Part shown: positions 26,908-35,403 of the stretch, in pieces | How the letters are laid out: each line of letters starts with the position of its first letter | Position numbering within the stretch: the stretch's first letter is position 1 | Assembly (NCBI RefSeq): GCF_000466965.1 | Contig: NZ_BATB01000003.1 | Location: 1 to 64,000, forward strand | Length of the DNA: 64,000 bases | Source of the DNA: Limimaricola cinnabarinus LL-001 | GTDB taxonomy: Bacteria > Pseudomonadota > Alphaproteobacteria > Rhodobacterales > Rhodobacteraceae | Direction of reading: 5' to 3' | The notes under the pieces: generated by a model | What the model was told of the DNA's origin: nothing | Databases searched by the model: none | The model's input: only the letters and a program-made list of their open reading frames with translations | Made by a program: the position numbers and the translations under genes

Positions 26908-27198
26908 TCAGGCGTTGGCGGCAGCGGCCTTCGCGAGCTCTTTCTTGACCTTCAGAGCGGCGTCCGACAGGTCCTCGGCCTTTGCTTTGGTCAGGAAGGC
27001 GTCGAGCCCGCCACGGTGATCGACCGAGCGCAGCGCATGCGAGGAGATGCGGAACTTGAAGCTGCGGCCCAGCGTGTCCGACAGCATCGTCACATCTTGC
27101 AGGTTGGGCAGGAACCGGCGACGGGTCCTGTTCTTGGCGTGGCTGACATTGTTGCCAGTCATCGGGCCTTTTCCGGTCAGTTCGCAACGGCGCGACAT
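26908..27198 (-). CDS. rpmB: 50S ribosomal protein L28
   Basis: 96 aa, basic. The N terminus [33 protein letters not shown] is diagnostic of L28. The longer frame upstream to 27267 is discarded because MSRRCEL at 27198 is the family start. It forms a single-gene unit with a terminator. The C-terminal AKAAAANA tail is typical of alphaproteobacterial L28. Confidence 0.97.
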   Translation of the reverse strand: MSRRCELTGKGPMTGNNVSHAKNRTRRRFLPNLQDVTMLSDTLGRSFKFRISSHALRSVDHRGGLDAFLTKAKAEDLSDAALKVKKELAKAAAANA

Positions 27199-27321
27199 GG
27201 TCTCATCCTTCGTGTCTCGGGGCCTGGCAGAAATCCGCGCCCGGGGGCAGGGATACGGCGTCGGCAACGGGGCCGGGCCATGAATTCGGTCAGGGGGCCT
27301 TACGGGGATTCCATGGCCCCG

Positions 27322-28320
27322 TCAAGCGCCCCGCAGCGCCCGCGCGAGTGGATCGAGCACCGTGCGTGCTGCCGCCGAGGGGGCCGCGCGCCCCGCCTCG
27401 ACCTCGGCACGCATCTTCCCGAGCCGGGCCGCGAGAGCGGCGTCCGAGGCCAAGAGAGCCTCGACGCCCGCGCGCAGCTCGTCTTCGAACCACTGGCCGG
27501 CCTGCGCCGACCGCATCCGCGCCGTCACACCGCTGTCGCGCCGCCATGCAGCCAGTCGCTCCACCTCGGCCCAGGCCTCATCCAGCCCGGCGCCGGTGAG
27601 GGCCGAGATCGTCCGTGCCGCCGGAATGCCCTCGGGGTCGGTGTCGCGCCCGCGCATCAGTCGCAGCGCGCCCGCGTAATCGGCCCGCGTGCGCATCGCC
27701 TGCGCCGCGAGATCGCCATCGGCCTTGTTGACCAGCACCAGATCCGCGATCTCCATGATGCCGCGCTTCACGCCCTGAAGTTCGTCGCCACCGGCGGGGG
27801 CGAGCAGCAGGAGGAACACGTCCGTCATGCGGGAGACCAGCGTTTCGGACTGGCCCACACCGACCGTCTCGGCGATCACCACATCGAAGCCCGCCGCTTC
27901 GCAGAGCAGCATCGCCTCGCGGGTGCGCCTCGCCACGCCACCGAGCTGCGCGGCGGCGGGGGAGGGGCGGATGAAAGCGCAACTCTCGCGGCTCAGCTGC
28001 TCCATCCGGGTCTTGTCGCCCAAGATCGAGCCGCCCGAGCGCGCCGAGGACGGATCGACCGCCAGCACCGCCACGCGTTTCCCGGCGTCAACCAGCCGCA
28101 GGCCCAATGCCTCGATCACGCTCGACTTGCCGACGCCCGGCGTACCGGACAGCCCGACGCGCAACGCCGCGCGCGATGGGTCCGCCAGACGGTCGAGCAG
28201 CGCCTCGGCGGCGGCGCGGTGATCGGTGCGGGTGCTCTCCACGAGCGTGATCGCCCGCGCCAGCGCCCGTCGTTCGCCCGCGACCAGACGCGCGGCCAGA
28301 TCCTCGATCTCGATGCTCAT
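27322..28320 (-). CDS. meaB: Methylmalonyl-CoA mutase-associated GTPase MeaB (ArgK family)
   Basis: 332-aa P-loop GTPase chaperone that protects and reloads adenosylcobalamin-dependent methylmalonyl-CoA mutase. Visible are GTPGVGKSS (59-67, Walker A), [33 protein letters not shown] and the base-recognition NKAD. The start at 28320 gives [12 protein letters not shown]; the very long upstream frame only reads into the next gene. The mutase itself is not in this window, but prpE at 35404 fits the same propionate assimilation route. Confidence 0.93.
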   Translation of the reverse strand: MSIEIEDLAARLVAGERRALARAITLVESTRTDHRAAAEALLDRLADPSRAALRVGLSGTPGVGKSSVIEALGLRLVDAGKRVAVLAVDPSSARSGGSILGDKTRMEQLSRESCAFIRPSPAAAQLGGVARRTREAMLLCEAAGFDVVIAETVGVGQSETLVSRMTDVFLLLLAPAGGDELQGVKRGIMEIADLVLVNKADGDLAAQAMRTRADYAGALRLMRGRDTDPEGIPAARTISALTGAGLDEAWAEVERLAAWRRDSGVTARMRSAQAGQWFEDELRAGVEALLASDAALAARLGKMRAEVEAGRAAPSAAARTVLDPLARALRGA

Positions 28321-28357
28321 GCCCCGTTGTCGCGGGGCGGCCGCGCTCTGTCCAGCC

Positions 28358-28656
28358 TCAGCGGCAGATTGCCTCGGCCCGCTCGGCAAAGGCCTTGTAG
28401 CGGCGCCAGAACGCCGCGGTGCCGTCGCCTGCCGGGTATCCTGCGCCTTTTGCGGGTCCTTGAAGAACTTCGCCGCCCGCCGCTGCTCGCTCCCCGAGAG
28501 GGTCGCGTCGGCCGCGCCCTGGACGCAAGAGCACAGCGAGGCATTGGCCGCCGGCCTGCCGCTTGCCTCGCAGGCGCGGCTGATCGCCCCGGAGGGCCGC
28601 CCGCTGCCGCAGGCCGCCAGCGCCGAAAGCGCGATGATGGAAATGATGATGCGCAT
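28358..28656 (-). CDS. Small lipoprotein, frame interrupted
   Basis: Begins [16 protein letters not shown], a lipoprotein signal with the lipobox Cys near residue 16, then a Cys-containing segment ([27 protein letters not shown]). One C is missing at about 28426 on the plus strand; restoring it continues as [23 protein letters not shown] and a stop at 28358, giving about 99 aa. I recall similar small proteins in Rhodobacteraceae, sometimes labelled arginine transporter without evidence. Function unknown. It lies 37 bp upstream of meaB. Confidence 0.65.
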
Positions 28657-28861
28657 GCCCGTATCCCCGTCCGACCGGCCCGGGTTGACCCGGATCGCGG
28701 TGCTGCTCTGCCGGGGCACAAGATGACGCAAGCCGGAGCGCTGTGCAATTCGACCACGCGGCACTGCATCGGGGTTTGCCTCACGATGGCGTGAGCGGAT
28801 GCGCGCGGCCCGCCCGCGCGGCCCCATTGACCGAAACACCGAACCCCTGCATATGCGGGCC

Positions 28862-30658
28862 ATGACCGAGCTTTCGCACATCCGCAACTTCTCCATCGTG
28901 GCGCATATCGACCACGGTAAATCGACGCTTGCCGACCGGCTGATCCAGTCGACCGGGACGGTGCAGGACCGCGAGATGAAGGCCCAGCTGCTCGACAGCA
29001 TGGACATCGAGCGCGAGCGCGGCATCACCATCAAGGCGCAGACCGTCCGCATCGACTACAAGGCGCTCAATGGCGAGACCTATGTTCTCAACCTGATCGA
29101 CACGCCCGGTCACGTCGATTTCGCCTATGAAGTCTCCCGCTCGATGCGCGCGGTCGAGGGCTCGCTTCTCGTGGTCGATTCGACCCAAGGGGTCGAGGCG
29201 CAGACGCTCGCCAACGTTTACCACGCGCTCGACGCGGATCACGAGATCGTCCCGGTCCTGAACAAGATCGACCTGCCGGCCTCGGAGCCCGACCGGATCA
29301 AGGAGCAGATCGAGGACGTGATCGGCATCGACGCCTCCGAGGCGATGCTGGTCTCTGCCAAGACCGGCGAGGGCATCCGCGAGACGCTCGAAGCCATCGT
29401 CCACCGCCTGCCCGCGCCCAAGGGCGACCGCGACGCGCCGCTCAAGGCGATGCTGATCGATTCGTGGTACGACCTCTACCTGGGCGTCGTGGTTCTCGTG
29501 CGGATCATGGACGGCGTGCTCAAGAAGAACGACCGCATCACCTTCATGCAGAACGGCACCATCCATCAGGTCGACCGGATCGGCGTGTTCAAGCCGGGCA
29601 TGCTCCCGGTCGAGGAGCTGGGGCCGGGCGAGATCGGCTTTCTCACCGCCTCGATCAAGCAGGTGCGTGACACCAAGGTCGGCGACACCATCACCCACGA
29701 GAAGAAGGGCGCGACGACGCCGCTGCCGGGCTTTGCGCCTTCGGTGCCGGTGGTGTTCTGCGGCCTCTTCCCGGTCGATTCGGCCGAGTTCGAGGATCTG
29801 CGCAACGCCATCGAGAAGCTGGCGCTGAACGACGCCTCCTTCTCCTACGAGATGGAGACCTCGGCAGCCCTCGGCTTCGGCTTCCGTTGCGGTTTCCTCG
29901 GGCTCTTGCACCTCGAAGTCATCCGCGACCGGATCGATCGGGAATACGACATCGACCTGATCACCACCGCGCCCTCGGTGGTCTATCACGTGCACATGCG
30001 CGACGGCACGATGCAGGAGCTGCACAACCCCGCCGACATGCCCGACCTCACCCATGTCGATCATATCGAGGAGCCGCGGATCAAGGCGACGATCATGGTC
30101 CCCGACGACTATCTGGCGACGTGCTCAAGCTGTGTCAGGACCGGCGCGGCATTCAGCAGGAGCTGACCTATGCGGCTCGCGCCCGCTGGTGGTCTATGAC
30201 CTGCCGCTCAACGAGGTGGTGTTCGACTTCTACGACCGGCTGAAATCGGTGACCAAGGCTACGCCAGCTTCGACTACCAGATCACCGGCTACCGGCAGGA
30301 CAACCTCGTGAAAATGTCGATCCTCGTCAATGACGAGCCGGTCGACGCGCTGTCGATGATGGTGCACCGCGACCGGGCCGAGATGCGGGGCCGGGCGATG
30401 GTGGAAAAGCTCAAGGAGCTGATCCCCCGCCACATGTTCAAGATCCCGATCCAGGCCGCGATCGGCGGCAAGGTCATCGCCCGCGAGACGCTTTCGGCGA
30501 TGCGCAAGGACGTGACGGCCAAGTGCTATGGCGGCGACGCGACCCGAAAGCGCAAGCTGTTGGACAAGCAGAAGGCGGGCAAGAAGAAGATGCGCCAGTT
30601 CGGCAAGGTGGACATTCCGCAGGAGGCGTTCATCTCTGCGTTGAAGATGGATAGTTAA
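28862..30658 (+). CDS. lepA: Elongation factor 4 (LepA), frame interrupted three times
   Basis: Ribosome back-translocase GTPase. The start at 28862 gives [23 protein letters not shown]1 is AHIDHGKS (14-21), switch II is DTPGHVDF, G4 is NKID, and the LepA-specific C-terminal domain ends [33 protein letters not shown]. The frame is broken by three one-base losses from GGG runs: 30115 (CTGGCGAC for CTGGGCGAC), 30174 (GCGGCTCG for GCGGGCTCG) and 30257 (AAGGCTAC for AAGGGCTAC). Repair gives 599 aa, the standard length, with no residue lost. These look like sequence errors, not decay. Confidence 0.93.
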
Positions 30659-30691
30659 ACTTATAGTTGACTACCTATAGTAGTATGAAGC

Positions 30692-30725
30692 AACCTCCAG
30701 CTGTATGGCTGGAGGTTTTTTTTTT
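30692..30725 (+). terminator. lepA terminator that also carries the Shine-Dalgarno of the next gene
   Basis: Perfect 10-bp stem AACCTCCAGC (30692-30701) with GCTGGAGGTT (30708-30717), loop TGTATG, then ten T in a row (30716-30725): a strong Rho-independent terminator 34 bp after the lepA stop. The next ATG is at 30726, immediately after the T-run, and GGAGG in the 3' arm (30711-30715) is the only Shine-Dalgarno candidate for it. Confidence 0.9.
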
Positions 30726-31628
30726 ATGACTAAGTTCGAAGTTGGAAGCCCTATCCTTGCCAGGATTCATAACGAGAGAAACTTAACAAAAGGCGAGTGC
30801 TACTTTGTGGGATTTCTTGAAGGGGTTCTTGCGAATAAGAGAATAGACAATACGGAAGTTGAGCCGTTACTCGAAACATGCCAAGCATTCTGTGAAAACT
30901 TTAATGATGACGATGCGCGTGAGATTCTAACTGAAGCTGCTCAGGACTATGTCGACACTGTTTCTGAACTACTGCAGCTCATAGGTTGCATTGTTGAGTG
31001 TCGTCTAGGAAAAATAGATACAACTTGCCCAAAAAGCAGCGCAAATAGATTATTAGGATTTTGTGCCGGGGTGGCATGTGATGGCGTGATCACCATCAAT
31101 GAGGTTCGCTCTCTGCTTGACCGGTTGAGTGCTCCATCTGATTTGCAGGAAGATTTAAGGGTGACGGCACTAAAACGCATATGCGCAGAGGCACTTGAAG
31201 ACGACTTAGTCGACAGCGATGAGGAAAGGGAGATCGCTGATTGGATAGCAAGGCTCGTAGGGGATAGTTACAGCGACACTGGCCTTACGACTTTTGGTTC
31301 ATCTCCGGTTCTCGATGATAATGTGGAGTTCGATTTATCGAATCTTCATAGGGATGAGGTATTTGTCCTGACGGGCAACTTTGAAGCATGTTCACGAGCA
31401 GATTTTGCCGAAGCCTTGAACGCTAGGGGTCTGAATCAAGCTAGAAGCGTCAGTAAAAAAGTGTCCTATGTTATTGTGGGGAATGAAGCTGCCCGTGATT
31501 GGCGTCTAGCATCAATGGGAACGAAGATGCAGAGAGCATTTCAATTGAAAAGTCAGGGGCATCCGATCAAAATCGTCAGCGAATCCAAGTTTCGGAAACT
31601 ATTCGAAGGAGCGGGGCTTGGGGCCTAA
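30726..31628 (+). CDS. Foreign, AT-richer gene: duplicated TerB-like helical module plus C-terminal BRCT domain
   Basis: 300 aa. Residues 211-293 form a BRCT domain of the DNA-ligase type (EVFVLTGNF, SVSKKVSYVIVGNEAARDW, then GHPIKIVSESKF). The N-terminal half is helical with an internal repeat: FVGFLEGVLANKRIDNTEVEPLLE (28-51) aligns with LLGFCAGVACDGVITINEVRSLLD (109-132) as GF..GV....I...EV..LL, and a weaker third copy lies near 160-175. This resembles TerB/DUF533-type modules. Base and codon use differ sharply from neighbours (AGA, TTA, ATA common; 28 of 60 bases G+C at 30901-30960 against 42 of 60 at 30361-30420 in lepA). Likely horizontally acquired. A DNA-associated role is inferred from BRCT; no enzyme motif is seen. 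Confidence 0.8.
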   Translation: MTKFEVGSPILARIHNERNLTKGECYFVGFLEGVLANKRIDNTEVEPLLETCQAFCENFNDDDAREILTEAAQDYVDTVSELLQLIGCIVECRLGKIDTTCPKSSANRLLGFCAGVACDGVITINEVRSLLDRLSAPSDLQEDLRVTALKRICAEALEDDLVDSDEEREIADWIARLVGDSYSDTGLTTFGSSPVLDDNVEFDLSNLHRDEVFVLTGNFEACSRADFAEALNARGLNQARSVSKKVSYVIVGNEAARDWRLASMGTKMQRAFQLKSQGHPIKIVSESKFRKLFEGAGLGA

Positions 31629-31851
31629 CCGTATATCGATCTTTCACCCCGCCCACTCTTCTCCTGCAACGCATCGATCCGCTCGCTGGCCTCGGCCTTG
31701 GTTAGCCCGTCGTCGAACGCCTCACCGGCCTCCTCGGACAGCGTCTTGAGATAGCTCGCCTGCGCGCGGTCATCTTCTCGTCGCCGGTCACCCAATCCTC
31801 GGGGTTCTTCTCGGCGTTACCCTGCGGATGGCTCTTGGGGTTGTCGGTCAT
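31625..31851 (-). CDS. DUF3072 family small protein, frame interrupted
   Basis: Begins MTDNPKSHPQGNAEKNPEDWVTGDEKMT, then, after restoring one base missing at about 31767, AQASYLKTLSEEAGEAFDDGLTKAEASERIDALQEKSG, the conserved DUF3072 core (about 75 aa in all). It is paralogous to the intact copy at 39832-40032 (compare LRDLCDKTGEEFDASLTERQADERISVLQEQ). Its TAG stop shares bases with the TAA of the convergent BRCT gene (CTAA at 31625-31628). Function unknown. The tail after LQEK differs from the paralogue and may have been replaced at the junction. Confidence 0.7.
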
Positions 31852-31939
31852 GATACGATCTCCTGTCTTGGTGTTCGTATAATGTTCCGCACTCGAAAGC
31901 GTTCCCCGCGCCGATGATCACACCGGCGCGAGGCGGGCC

Positions 31940-32689
31940 TCAGCCTTCCAGAAAGCCCCTCACCGCCACCTCTACCTCGCGCGGCTTTTCCGCGTGCAGC
32001 CAGTGCCCGGCGCCCTCGATCACTTCGAAGCTGGGCTCCGCGAACAGCGCCCGGATCGCGTCGTGGTGGTCTTCGGTCACGTAAGACGAGTTCGCCCCCG
32101 ACAGGAACAGGGCAGGGCCAATGAACCGCCCCTCGACCTGCGGGAAACCGAGGATCGTCTCCATGTCGCGCTCCAGCACGTCGAGGTTCAGCTTCCAGCG
32201 CTTTTTCGACAGATCTAGCGATTGCAGGAAGAACGCCGCCGTCGCGGCCTCCAGATCGCCCATCATCTCGGCGGCGTCGGACCGGCTGGCGATGGCCTCC
32301 AGATCGACCTGTTTCATCTTGCGGATGTTGTCGATCTGGTCGTGGCCGTATTCGACAGGGGCGATATCGGCCACGACGAGGCGGCGGACGAGGTCGGGGC
32401 GGGTGAGGGCGAGGACCATGGACGCCTTGCCGCCCATGGAGTGACCCAGCACGTCCGAGGCCCCGTGATGCTCCAGCACCTCGGCCAGATCCTCGGCCAT
32501 GCCGAAGTAATCATGGCTCTCGGTCCAGTGGCTGTCGCCGTGGTTGCGCATGTCGACCGAGATCACCTGCCGGTCGGTGCCGAGGCGGCGCGCGATGACG
32601 CCCCAGTTGCGAGCCGAGCCGAACAGGCCGTGGACGATCAGGAGGGGCGGGCGGTCGGAGGGCTCTCCGGTGAGGATGGTGTTGAGCAT
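31940..32689 (-). CDS. Alpha/beta-fold hydrolase, YbfF-like esterase
   Basis: 249 aa from the ATG at 32689 (MLNTILTGEPSDRPPLLIVHGLFGSARNWG). The catalytic set is clear: oxyanion motif HGLFGS, nucleophile S84 in GHSMGG, and His229 in GAGHWLH. The DMRNHGDS block and LDVLERDMETILGFP resemble the YbfF acyl-ester/acyl-CoA esterase group. The in-frame extension upstream to 32977 is antisense to the next gene and is not used. Substrate unknown. Confidence 0.85.
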   Translation of the reverse strand: MLNTILTGEPSDRPPLLIVHGLFGSARNWGVIARRLGTDRQVISVDMRNHGDSHWTESHDYFGMAEDLAEVLEHHGASDVLGHSMGGKASMVLALTRPDLVRRLVVADIAPVEYGHDQIDNIRKMKQVDLEAIASRSDAAEMMGDLEAATAAFFLQSLDLSKKRWKLNLDVLERDMETILGFPQVEGRFIGPALFLSGANSSYVTEDHHDAIRALFAEPSFEVIEGAGHWLHAEKPREVEVAVRGFLEG

Positions 32690-32774
32690 GAGAGAGGTTG
32701 TAGCGCATGCGCCCGATGACGCCAGCCCCCACACCGCCCATTGAGTGCCGGGGCCGGGGGCGCTAACAAAAGGG

Positions 32775-33149
32775 ATGGACCGCACCACGATAACCGGCTG
32801 GACGCGCGAGATTTCCCGGCTTCTGTCTGACAGGGCAGGGGTCGAGGGGCGCAGCCTTGGCGACCGGCTCGACCGCGCCGCCCCGGCGCTGCCGCCGGAG
32901 ATCCTGTCACGCGCGCGCTTTCTCGCCGCCGCCGAGGCCGTGGCGCGGATGCCCGGACGGGCCGAGGCGATCGACATGGAGCGGGTCGAGACGGCCTATG
33001 TCACCGTGCAGAGCTGGCTCATGGCCGAGGAGCCGGACGAGCTGCGCCACGCGCTGCGCCGGGCCTTGTGGATCAGGCGGGCGCGCTCGGCCGCCACGAT
33101 CCTCATCGCCGCGCTGATCGCGGGCGTGCTGTGGCGCGAGGTCCTGTGA
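32775..33149 (+). CDS. Hypothetical protein with a C-terminal membrane anchor
   Basis: 124 aa (start at the ATG 32775; a GTG at 32745 would add ten residues). I do not recognise the family. The body is helical and charged (WTREISRLLSDRAGVEGRSLGDRLDRAAPALP; AVARMPGRAEAIDMERVETAYVTVQSW), and the last 25 residues contain one hydrophobic helix (AATILIAALIAGVLW), suggesting a tail-anchored inner-membrane protein. It is divergent from the hydrolase and converges on glyA with 16 bp between stops. Codon use matches the host. Confidence 0.6.
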   Translation: MDRTTITGWTREISRLLSDRAGVEGRSLGDRLDRAAPALPPEILSRARFLAAAEAVARMPGRAEAIDMERVETAYVTVQSWLMAEEPDELRHALRRALWIRRARSAATILIAALIAGVLWREVL

Positions 33150-33165
33150 CCCCGCGCCCGCGTCT

Positions 33166-34461
33166 TCAGAGGTTCGGGTAGAGCGGGAACCGCTCGCACA
33201 GCGCCTCGACCTCGCCGCGCACCTTGGCCTCGACATCCGCATTGCCCTCGGCGCCGTTCGCCGCCAGCCCGTCGACCACCTCGACGATCCAGTCGGCGAT
33301 CTGCCGGAACTCGTCCTCGCCAAAGCCGCGGGTGGTGCCCGCGGGCGAGCCCAAGCGGATGCCCGAGGTCACGGCGGGTTTTTCGGGGTCGAAGGGGATG
33401 CCGTTCTTGTTGCAGGTGATGTTGGCGCGGCCCAGCGCGTCCTCGGTCGCGTTGCCCTTCACGTTCTTGGGCCGCAGATCGACGAGCATCAGGTGACTGT
33501 CGGTGCCGCCCGTCACGATGTCGAGCCCGCCCCTCATCAGCTGATCGGCGAGCGCCTGGGCGTTCTTGACCACCTGCTCCTGGTAGGTCTTGAACTCGGG
33601 ACGCAGCGCCTCGCCGAAGGCCACGGCCTTGCCGGCGATGACATGCATGAGCGGGCCGCCCTGAATGCCCGGGAAGATCGCCGAGTTGACTTTCTTGGCG
33701 ATGGCCTCGTCATTGGTGAGGATCATGCCGCCGCGCGGACCGCGCAGTGTCTTGTGCGTGGTGGTGGTGGCGACATGCGCATGCGGGAAGGGCGAGGGGT
33801 AGAGCCCCGCCGCCACGAGACCCGCGAAGTGGGCCATGTCGACAAGCAGCCACGCCCCGACGCTGTCGGCGATCTCGCGCATGCGGGCGAAATCGATGAT
33901 CCGCGGAATGGCCGAGCCGCCGGCGATCAGCATTTTGGGCTGATGCTCGGTGGCGAGCGACTGGATTTGGTCGTAGTCGATCTGCTGGTCCTGCTGGCGC
34001 ACGCCGTACTGGATCGCGTTGAACCACTTGCCCGACTGGTTCGGCTTGGCGCCGTGGGTCAGGTGCCCGCCCGCGTCGAGGCTCATCCCGAGGATGGTGT
34101 CGCCCGGCTGCAAGAGCGCCTGAAACACGCCTTGGTTCGCCTGTGAGCCGGAGTTCGGCTGCACGTTGGCAAAGCCGCAGTCGAACAGCTGCTTGGCACG
34201 GTCGATGGCGAGGTTCTCGGCCACGTCGGCAAACTCACAACCGCCATAGTAGCGACGGCCCGGATAACCTTCGGCGTACTTGTTGGTGAGCACCGAGCCC
34301 TGCGCCTCAAGCACGGCGGCCGAGACGATGTTCTCGCTCGCGATCAGCTCGATCTCGTGGCGCTGACGGCCAAGCTCATCGGTGATCGCGCGGGCGATCT
34401 CGGGGTCGCGGGTGGCGAGCGTTTCGGTGAAAAAGCCGTCGTCGCGGGTGGAAGCGGTCAT
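33166..34461 (-). CDS. glyA: Serine hydroxymethyltransferase
   Basis: 431-aa PLP enzyme interconverting serine and glycine with tetrahydrofolate. Visible are LIASENIVS (39-47), [15 protein letters not shown], and the PLP lysine K237 in [14 protein letters not shown]. Two starts are possible: GTG at 34470 and ATG at 34461; I chose the ATG because GAGG lies 8 bp upstream and the length matches the family. No glycine or folate riboswitch could be recognised upstream. Confidence 0.96.
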   Translation of the reverse strand: MTASTRDDGFFTETLATRDPEIARAITDELGRQRHEIELIASENIVSAAVLEAQGSVLTNKYAEGYPGRRYYGGCEFADVAENLAIDRAKQLFDCGFANVQPNSGSQANQGVFQALLQPGDTILGMSLDAGGHLTHGAKPNQSGKWFNAIQYGVRQQDQQIDYDQIQSLATEHQPKMLIAGGSAIPRIIDFARMREIADSVGAWLLVDMAHFAGLVAAGLYPSPFPHAHVATTTTHKTLRGPRGGMILTNDEAIAKKVNSAIFPGIQGGPLMHVIAGKAVAFGEALRPEFKTYQEQVVKNAQALADQLMRGGLDIVTGGTDSHLMLVDLRPKNVKGNATEDALGRANITCNKNGIPFDPEKPAVTSGIRLGSPAGTTRGFGEDEFRQIADWIVEVVDGLAANGAEGNADVEAKVRGEVEALCERFPLYPNL

Positions 34462-34632
34462 CTCGGACACCTCGTGAGGGGTTGCGTCGCGGCACTCTTA
34501 ACCCAGCGACAAGGGGGCCAAAAGCCCCGAAACCGTCGCAGCGGGGGCCGTTCGCGGCGCGGCGGCGCGCGGCTTGCCTTTCGGGGGCGGCTGTCGGACA
34601 ACCAATCGGCAGCATCGGGGGGAGACAGGGAC

Positions 34633-35396
34633 TTGGGCATCGACCGCATCGCCTTTCTGGCCAGCGAGACCCCCGTGGCGCAGGAGACCCGCGAACGGCT
34701 CGCCGCGCGCTACGGGGACAGCCCGCTCGACGAGGCCGACATCGTCGTGGCGCTCGGCGGCGACGGCTTCATGCTGCAGACGCTGCACGCGACCGAAGGG
34801 CTCGATCTGCCGGTCTACGGTATGAACCGCGGCACCGTCGGTTTCCTGATGAACGCGTTCTCAGAAGACGACCTTCCCGAGCGGCTCGCCGCCGCCGAGG
34901 AGGCGATCATCAACCTCTCGCCATGACCGCCGAGACCGTCTCGGGCGAAGTGCATCGGGGCCTCGGGATCAACGAGGTGAGCCTTTTGCGTGCAGGGCCG
35001 CAGGCCGCGAAGCTCAAGGTGATCGTCGACGGGCGGGTGCGGCTCGAGGAGCTGGTCTGCGACGGCGCGATGCTGGCCACGCCCGCCGGATCGACGGCCT
35101 ACAACTACTCCGCCTACGGGCCGATCCTGCCGATCGGGGCCGACGTGCTGGCGCTCACCGCGATCGCGCCGTTCCGGCCCCGGCGCTGGCGCGGGGCGCT
35201 GCTGCCCACCGCCGCCACGGTCCGCTTCGAGGTGCTGGAGGCCGAGAAGCGCCCGGTGATGGCCGATGCCGACAGCCGCCTCGTGCGCGACGTGATCGCG
35301 GTCGAGATACGCTCCGAGCCACGGGTGCGGCACCGGATCCTGTTCGATCCGGGCCACGGGCTCGAAGAACGCCTGATCCGCGAGCAATTCGCCTGA
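34633..35396 (+). CDS. nadK: NAD kinase, frame interrupted
   Basis: ATP-NAD kinase making NADP, normally essential. The first part reads [29 protein letters not shown] (GGDG motif) and [13 protein letters not shown]; the second continues [24 protein letters not shown] and [21 protein letters not shown]. The join needs one C restored at 34914 (AACCTCTCG for AACCCTCTCG); the repaired protein is about 254 aa. The start appears to be TTG at 34633 with GGAGA upstream, since no ATG or GTG fits. It converges on prpE, 7 bp away. Confidence 0.88.
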
Positions 35397-35403
35397 ACCG
35401 GTC

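Noticed and set aside
28862-30658. lepA, nadK, pyrD, deoB, acyl-CoA dehydrogenase, MATE and others as pseudogenes
   Set aside because: Each is broken only by one-base indels, mostly in G/C runs, with conserved sequence on both sides and full length after repair; sequence error is simpler.
30667-30690. Promoter with -35 TTGACT for the BRCT gene
   Set aside because: No -10 hexamer at a suitable distance: after 17 bp the sequence is GCAACC. The TATAGT copies are too close to the -35.
34462-34632. Riboswitch upstream of glyA
   Set aside because: No glycine, SAM or folate aptamer core could be recognised; only GC-rich stems are present.
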